DNA of 64,000 nucleotides from Limanda limanda (taxonomy: Eukaryota > Chordata > Actinopteri > Pleuronectiformes > Pleuronectidae). Positions 60,311 through 64,000 of the stretch are shown one piece after another. Within the stretch, counting starts at the first letter, position 1; the number at the start of each line of letters is the position of its first letter. The translations under genes were made by a program, and so were the position numbers. Below the pieces are notes generated by a model. That model was not told the origin of the DNA, did no database searches, and saw only the letters and a list, made by a program, of their open reading frames with translations. The stretch covers positions 19,057,523 to 19,121,522 of the forward strand of contig NC_083641.1 in assembly GCF_963576545.1 (NCBI RefSeq), given 5' to 3'.

Positions 60311-61840
60311 CTAGAGAACGGAATATAAATTATGGTAAAAGAAAAATTAATTGCAAAACTTATACACATGGATCGTGACCATCTCACAGGGCAAAGACAC
60401 TCAACCTGTGGGCAATTTAAGTGTTTGGGCTTCTTTGGACTCTCTACTTGGAATTTAGATGTCATTGGAATATGGGAGGAAGCGAGAGAACCAGCAGAAA
60501 ACACAATAACATGCAGGGAGAACATTGAATAGAAGTATTACAGAATTATTTTCAAAACATTATATCTTTTCCAACCCTTAGAAAGGACAACAGTTGAGTT
60601 TTAAGACATTACATATCATGACATCTAACAGCTCTTAAACACCTTATCCTGGACACTTAAGTGTTTAATTCCTAATCCTACAGTGACAAAAAGAGGCTCA
60701 AATCCTCATAAGTTCGATCAGAAAATTATGTAGAATCAATCTGTGTATTTAGTGATGCTTTGTACTCAATGTATTAAGGACAACAAGCTCAAACTAAAGC
60801 AGTCTAATATAACAGTCCTGCCATGAATCCTACAGTCATGAAGTTGGTTTAAAAGAGGGTTGATTCAACTGTACAGTTATTTCAGAGGATGTGTTTTGTG
60901 CTGCAGTTGAACTCAGCTTGTGATCATTTTAATAGATTGGGGACAACAACAGAAACCCCAGTAAAACAAATCTGATATTTTTTTAATACTTATTTAACGT
61001 TACTAAAACTGGCTGAAACGTAGTGATTGACAGCAGAGACTGACACCACACTACAGTGCACAGATGTGTTGTTCCATCTTTATATACAGTCTACTTTTTA
61101 AATTGTCTTGAATGATAATAGCTTAGCATTTTTACAAGCATTCAGTCCAACGTCACCAGATCCTTCAGCTGAGATCAACTTTATGAGATCACTTGATTAC
61201 TTTGACCTTCCTTTATGGTTTCAACCCAAACCCGAACAAACACTTCACCAGCTTTGAATGTAATGTAGACAAACAAATATACCTGGAAACATCAGCTCCT
61301 TCGAAGAACCTTAAAGGGATAGTTCGCACACTCCTCACCAAGATGCCAATGGAGGGGGATTCGTATGTATCCACACACAAATCCACACAAATGCAGAAAT
61401 ATTATTTGTGAAGCTTTAATTTATTTCTGAACGTTTTTATAAACAAGTACAAACGATTATAATAATAATGTGTGTGTGTGTGTGTGCACTGGAATGCATG
61501 TGTGAGGAGCTCCAGCTCCTCATTCCCCATATTCACAGAGAGTGGTGTGTAATTATCCCATGTAACTCCCTCTTCTTACAACCCACCACAGTGGAACAAC
61601 TGTGCCACCTCTTGGTAAATATCTGTAACAGCACTCAAAGGTGGAGTAATTCCATGCACCAGATGACCCCAACTCCCTTCAACGGTCCTGATCTGTATAA
61701 TTATTTACCCACTTATAATCAAACACTGTGCAGCAGCAACATTTCCTCTTCTCCTTTTCTTTTTATTCTTTCTCCTTTTTCCACTGAATTATGATTTGAC
61801 TCGAGTCTTCTTGTTTCCCCTCTCATTGTCCCCCATGCAG

Positions 61841-61918
61841 AAGAAGATCCTGATAGGAGGTTGTGTTGGACTATGTCTAATCATCCTCATTATTGCCCTC
61901 ACTATTGGACTCACTTAG
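61841..61918 (+). CDS. Duplicated syntaxin-type TM exon, copy 4, open
   Basis: Same acceptor and 26 codons; codon six is GGA (Gly), so the anchor KKILIGGCVGLCLIILIIAL is uninterrupted, unlike copies 2 and 3. With no SNARE exons nearby, whether it is ever spliced into a transcript is open. Confidence 0.55.
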   Translation, partial: KKILIGGCVGLCLIILIIALTIGLT

Positions 61919-62094
61919 GACCATAAGAGAACCTCACAGAGCAGACAGGACCTGACGTGATGCACAGCACAGTAGGTCATTTGATATATATGCTATTTAT
62001 TCATTGAAATGAAAGAAAATATATATAAACGTATTGTATTGTAACATTTTCTGGATATGAAATACGTCTCGGGATAAGAGATTTGGGGAAGAGA

Positions 62095-63400
62095 TTCCTT
62101 ACCAGTCGCGCAGCCTCTCTGACTGTGGCTGCGGTGTGAGTGACTGTGTGTATGCATGCATCAAGTGAGCGGTGATGAGCGTGTTTGTTTGTAGCTAAAC
62201 GTGCAGAGTGCGAGTCATGGGATGAGAACGTGAGTGCTTGTCAATTATCTCCTGTTTGTTTTGTATAATGTAAACTGATATATATATTAAAAAGCTCTAA
62301 CACTGCCGGTATGTTCAAAGAAGCTGTTAAAATGGAGTCTCGTCTGCTTGGAGGTCGTACGCTTGTTGTATTATGTCTTTCTTTTATATATACAAACCCT
62401 GAGATTAGAAAAGAGCACATCCTCCTGTCAAACTACTTCTGTTTATTTGTATGAATCTACTTCAGTCAGTATGAATTCAAAGTAGCCCAGTGAAAGACTC
62501 ATCAGACGTGCACAATGCAACCATGTTACCATGTGGCCTACTCGACCTGTTGCCTTTGTGTTGTATTGTGACGACATGGTTATGTTTGTTTGATCCAAGT
62601 TGTTTTTTTGTTTTTTTTAAATTCAAGTAAAGTTTGTCTGACAAATCACATTCAGTGCGTTTGTGTTTTTGATTTGGAGGCATCGACTTACAGAGACGAT
62701 TTTCTTCAAAGTCCAACAAGGATTCAAGGATTCAAAGGCAGAAATAACAAGTTATCAATGCAATGGAATTCTTTTTTCCACATGTCTCTACCTGATGTTG
62801 TCGATACATGTCTAATTTCAACAATATAAAAATAGAATAAAATAAATCAAAGATGAAAAATCGAAGTTAAGAAAAATCCTAATTCATATTCACTCATCAC
62901 ACCCATCCATAAAGACTGATGTAGACAATTTTAACAATTTTCAAAGGGAATGTGCATATAGTCAAATGTGCAAAGGGACGCAAATTGTCTTTTCAATTCT
63001 CATATTTATTTTAACTTTTCTTGTTTACTCATAAATGTTACATCACAGTGTGAACTGTTGTTGATGAATCTTACACAAGTAAAAATACAAAAGTATGAAA
63101 GTTCACTGTACTTTTCCTTAACTGCTTATATCACACACACACAACCCTGAGATATCAGGGTGTCCCCCACCTCTCAACCAGTGTCAGCTAAGATCTGCAC
63201 ATAGACCGTATGCAACCCTTAACCCTGGGTTAAAAAAGATTCTCTGGCCAAACCCTAACCCAAGGGTAGAAATGTAATAATACAAAACTGAAAAAGACAT
63301 GGGCCGTTGAAGTAAATAGATCCCCTATGTGCCAATAGCACACATTATGAACACGTGTACAACCCCTGAAGATATCATAACACGTTTATAACAGGAATAT
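62095..63400. repeat. Caspase-unit 3' flank module, copy upstream of U9 exon 8
   Basis: Same order of landmarks as 13330-14900, uninterrupted by transposons, including the intact site GTATTGTGACGACATGG at 62563. Confidence 0.85.
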
Positions 63401-63401
63401 C

Positions 63402-64000
63402 TCAAACAAGATTGAGACCTGGATAAAAGTAAAAGCGTTTTGTCAGTGTGCATCTGTCCTTGGTCGCCATCTGCCTTTTGTTTGAAGGGCGGTACTCTTC
63501 AAAGCGTTGCATGACCTGTGGAAACAGACAGGGTATAAGATTTTATAAAACCAGGCCATCATTACAGATTTATTACTGATGTTATTTTCCATTTAAACAC
63601 AATTTACAATAATATTTTACACTCAGAATCGATTAAGAATAGTCTACACTTACTTTTCTGAAAAGTTCCTCAATGTCATCCTCGTTTGCGGCCGTGTTGA
63701 ATACGTTGACAGTAAACCGGATTAACATAGACCCGAGAACCGGATCTCTATATGCCATGGTGCCTGCAGCGCAAAACATGAAAAAAAAGAAGATAAATTT
63801 ATCGTCTTTCATCTTCACTCTGTCGTGAGTTTTAGAATGAGATTATTTTAGATTTAAACGGACCAGGCGTGCAGGAGAGAAGAGAGATGAAGTCTTTTTC
63901 TCTGTGTTCGATTCTTTGCCAACTATCAGGAGAAAACCCTCCGTGTCTGATTTCATCAGGCCCAGCCGCAGAGTCGCTCACCAGCACAGCGCCTTTCTCA
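63402..64000 (-). CDS. Caspase-1-like copy U9, 3' three exons only (window edge)
   Basis: Exon 8 63402-63515 (VMQRFEEYRPSNKRQ ... FYFYPGLNLV, stop), exon 7 63654-63763 (YRDPVLGSMLIRF) and exon 6 63864-64000. Exon 6 is cut by the window one base short of its expected acceptor. All three are open with good donors. The exon 7 pocket patch (RDPVLG) is intermediate between U6 and U7. The catalytic exons lie beyond the window, so activity cannot be judged. Confidence 0.8.

Overview
The window looks like teleost fish nuclear DNA. Genes have short exons with GT/AG introns on both strands, and the sequence is dense in hAT, PIF/Harbinger, L1-type and Tc1 sequence and in microsatellites. All calls were made by reading the sequence; no database search was run.

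Layout. 1-4.1 kb holds a PIF/Harbinger transposon (spliced HARBI1-like nuclease on +, convergent second ORF on -) interrupted by a non-autonomous hAT element. 4.8-6.3 kb is a broken hAT transposase. 6.4-8.3 kb is microsatellite plus an unusual ACTAGT-rich repeat array. 8.6-11.8 kb shows no gene I can support. 12.15 and 13.02 kb are two 78-bp alternative last exons of a syntaxin-1/3-type SNARE (+). From 15 kb to the end is a tandem array of inflammatory (caspase-1-like, CARD) caspase copies, all on the - strand: nine copies or fragments, called U1-U9 here.

Caspase array. U6 (42.4-46.1 kb) and U7 (50.8-54.5 kb) can each be assembled into eight in-phase exons (383 and 385 codons) with CARD, p20 His/Cys dyad and p10. 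U9 runs off the window. U1, U3, U4 and U8 are broken in different ways, and U2 and U5 are solitary 3' exons or little more. U6-U9 sit in a repeat unit of about 6.1 kb (transposons excluded) that also carries a copied syntaxin last exon on +, a GT microsatellite and a long 3' flank. The gene bodies have since been hit by an erlin-1 retrocopy (U1 intron), a complete autonomous hAT transposon (U4 exon 4), an L1 3' end (U8 flank) and other elements with readable target-site duplications.

Other genes. There are two intronless, full-length retrocopies: erlin-1-like (17.8-18.8 kb, -), with a 16-bp target-site duplication, and profilin-2-like (23.9-24.3 kb, +).

Most interesting: among near-identical caspase copies, a short patch of exon 7 at the predicted S2-S4 substrate pocket differs almost only by amino-acid-changing substitutions, while the introns hardly differ; two copies have lost the catalytic cysteine; and a SNARE membrane-anchor exon has been copied along with each caspase unit.
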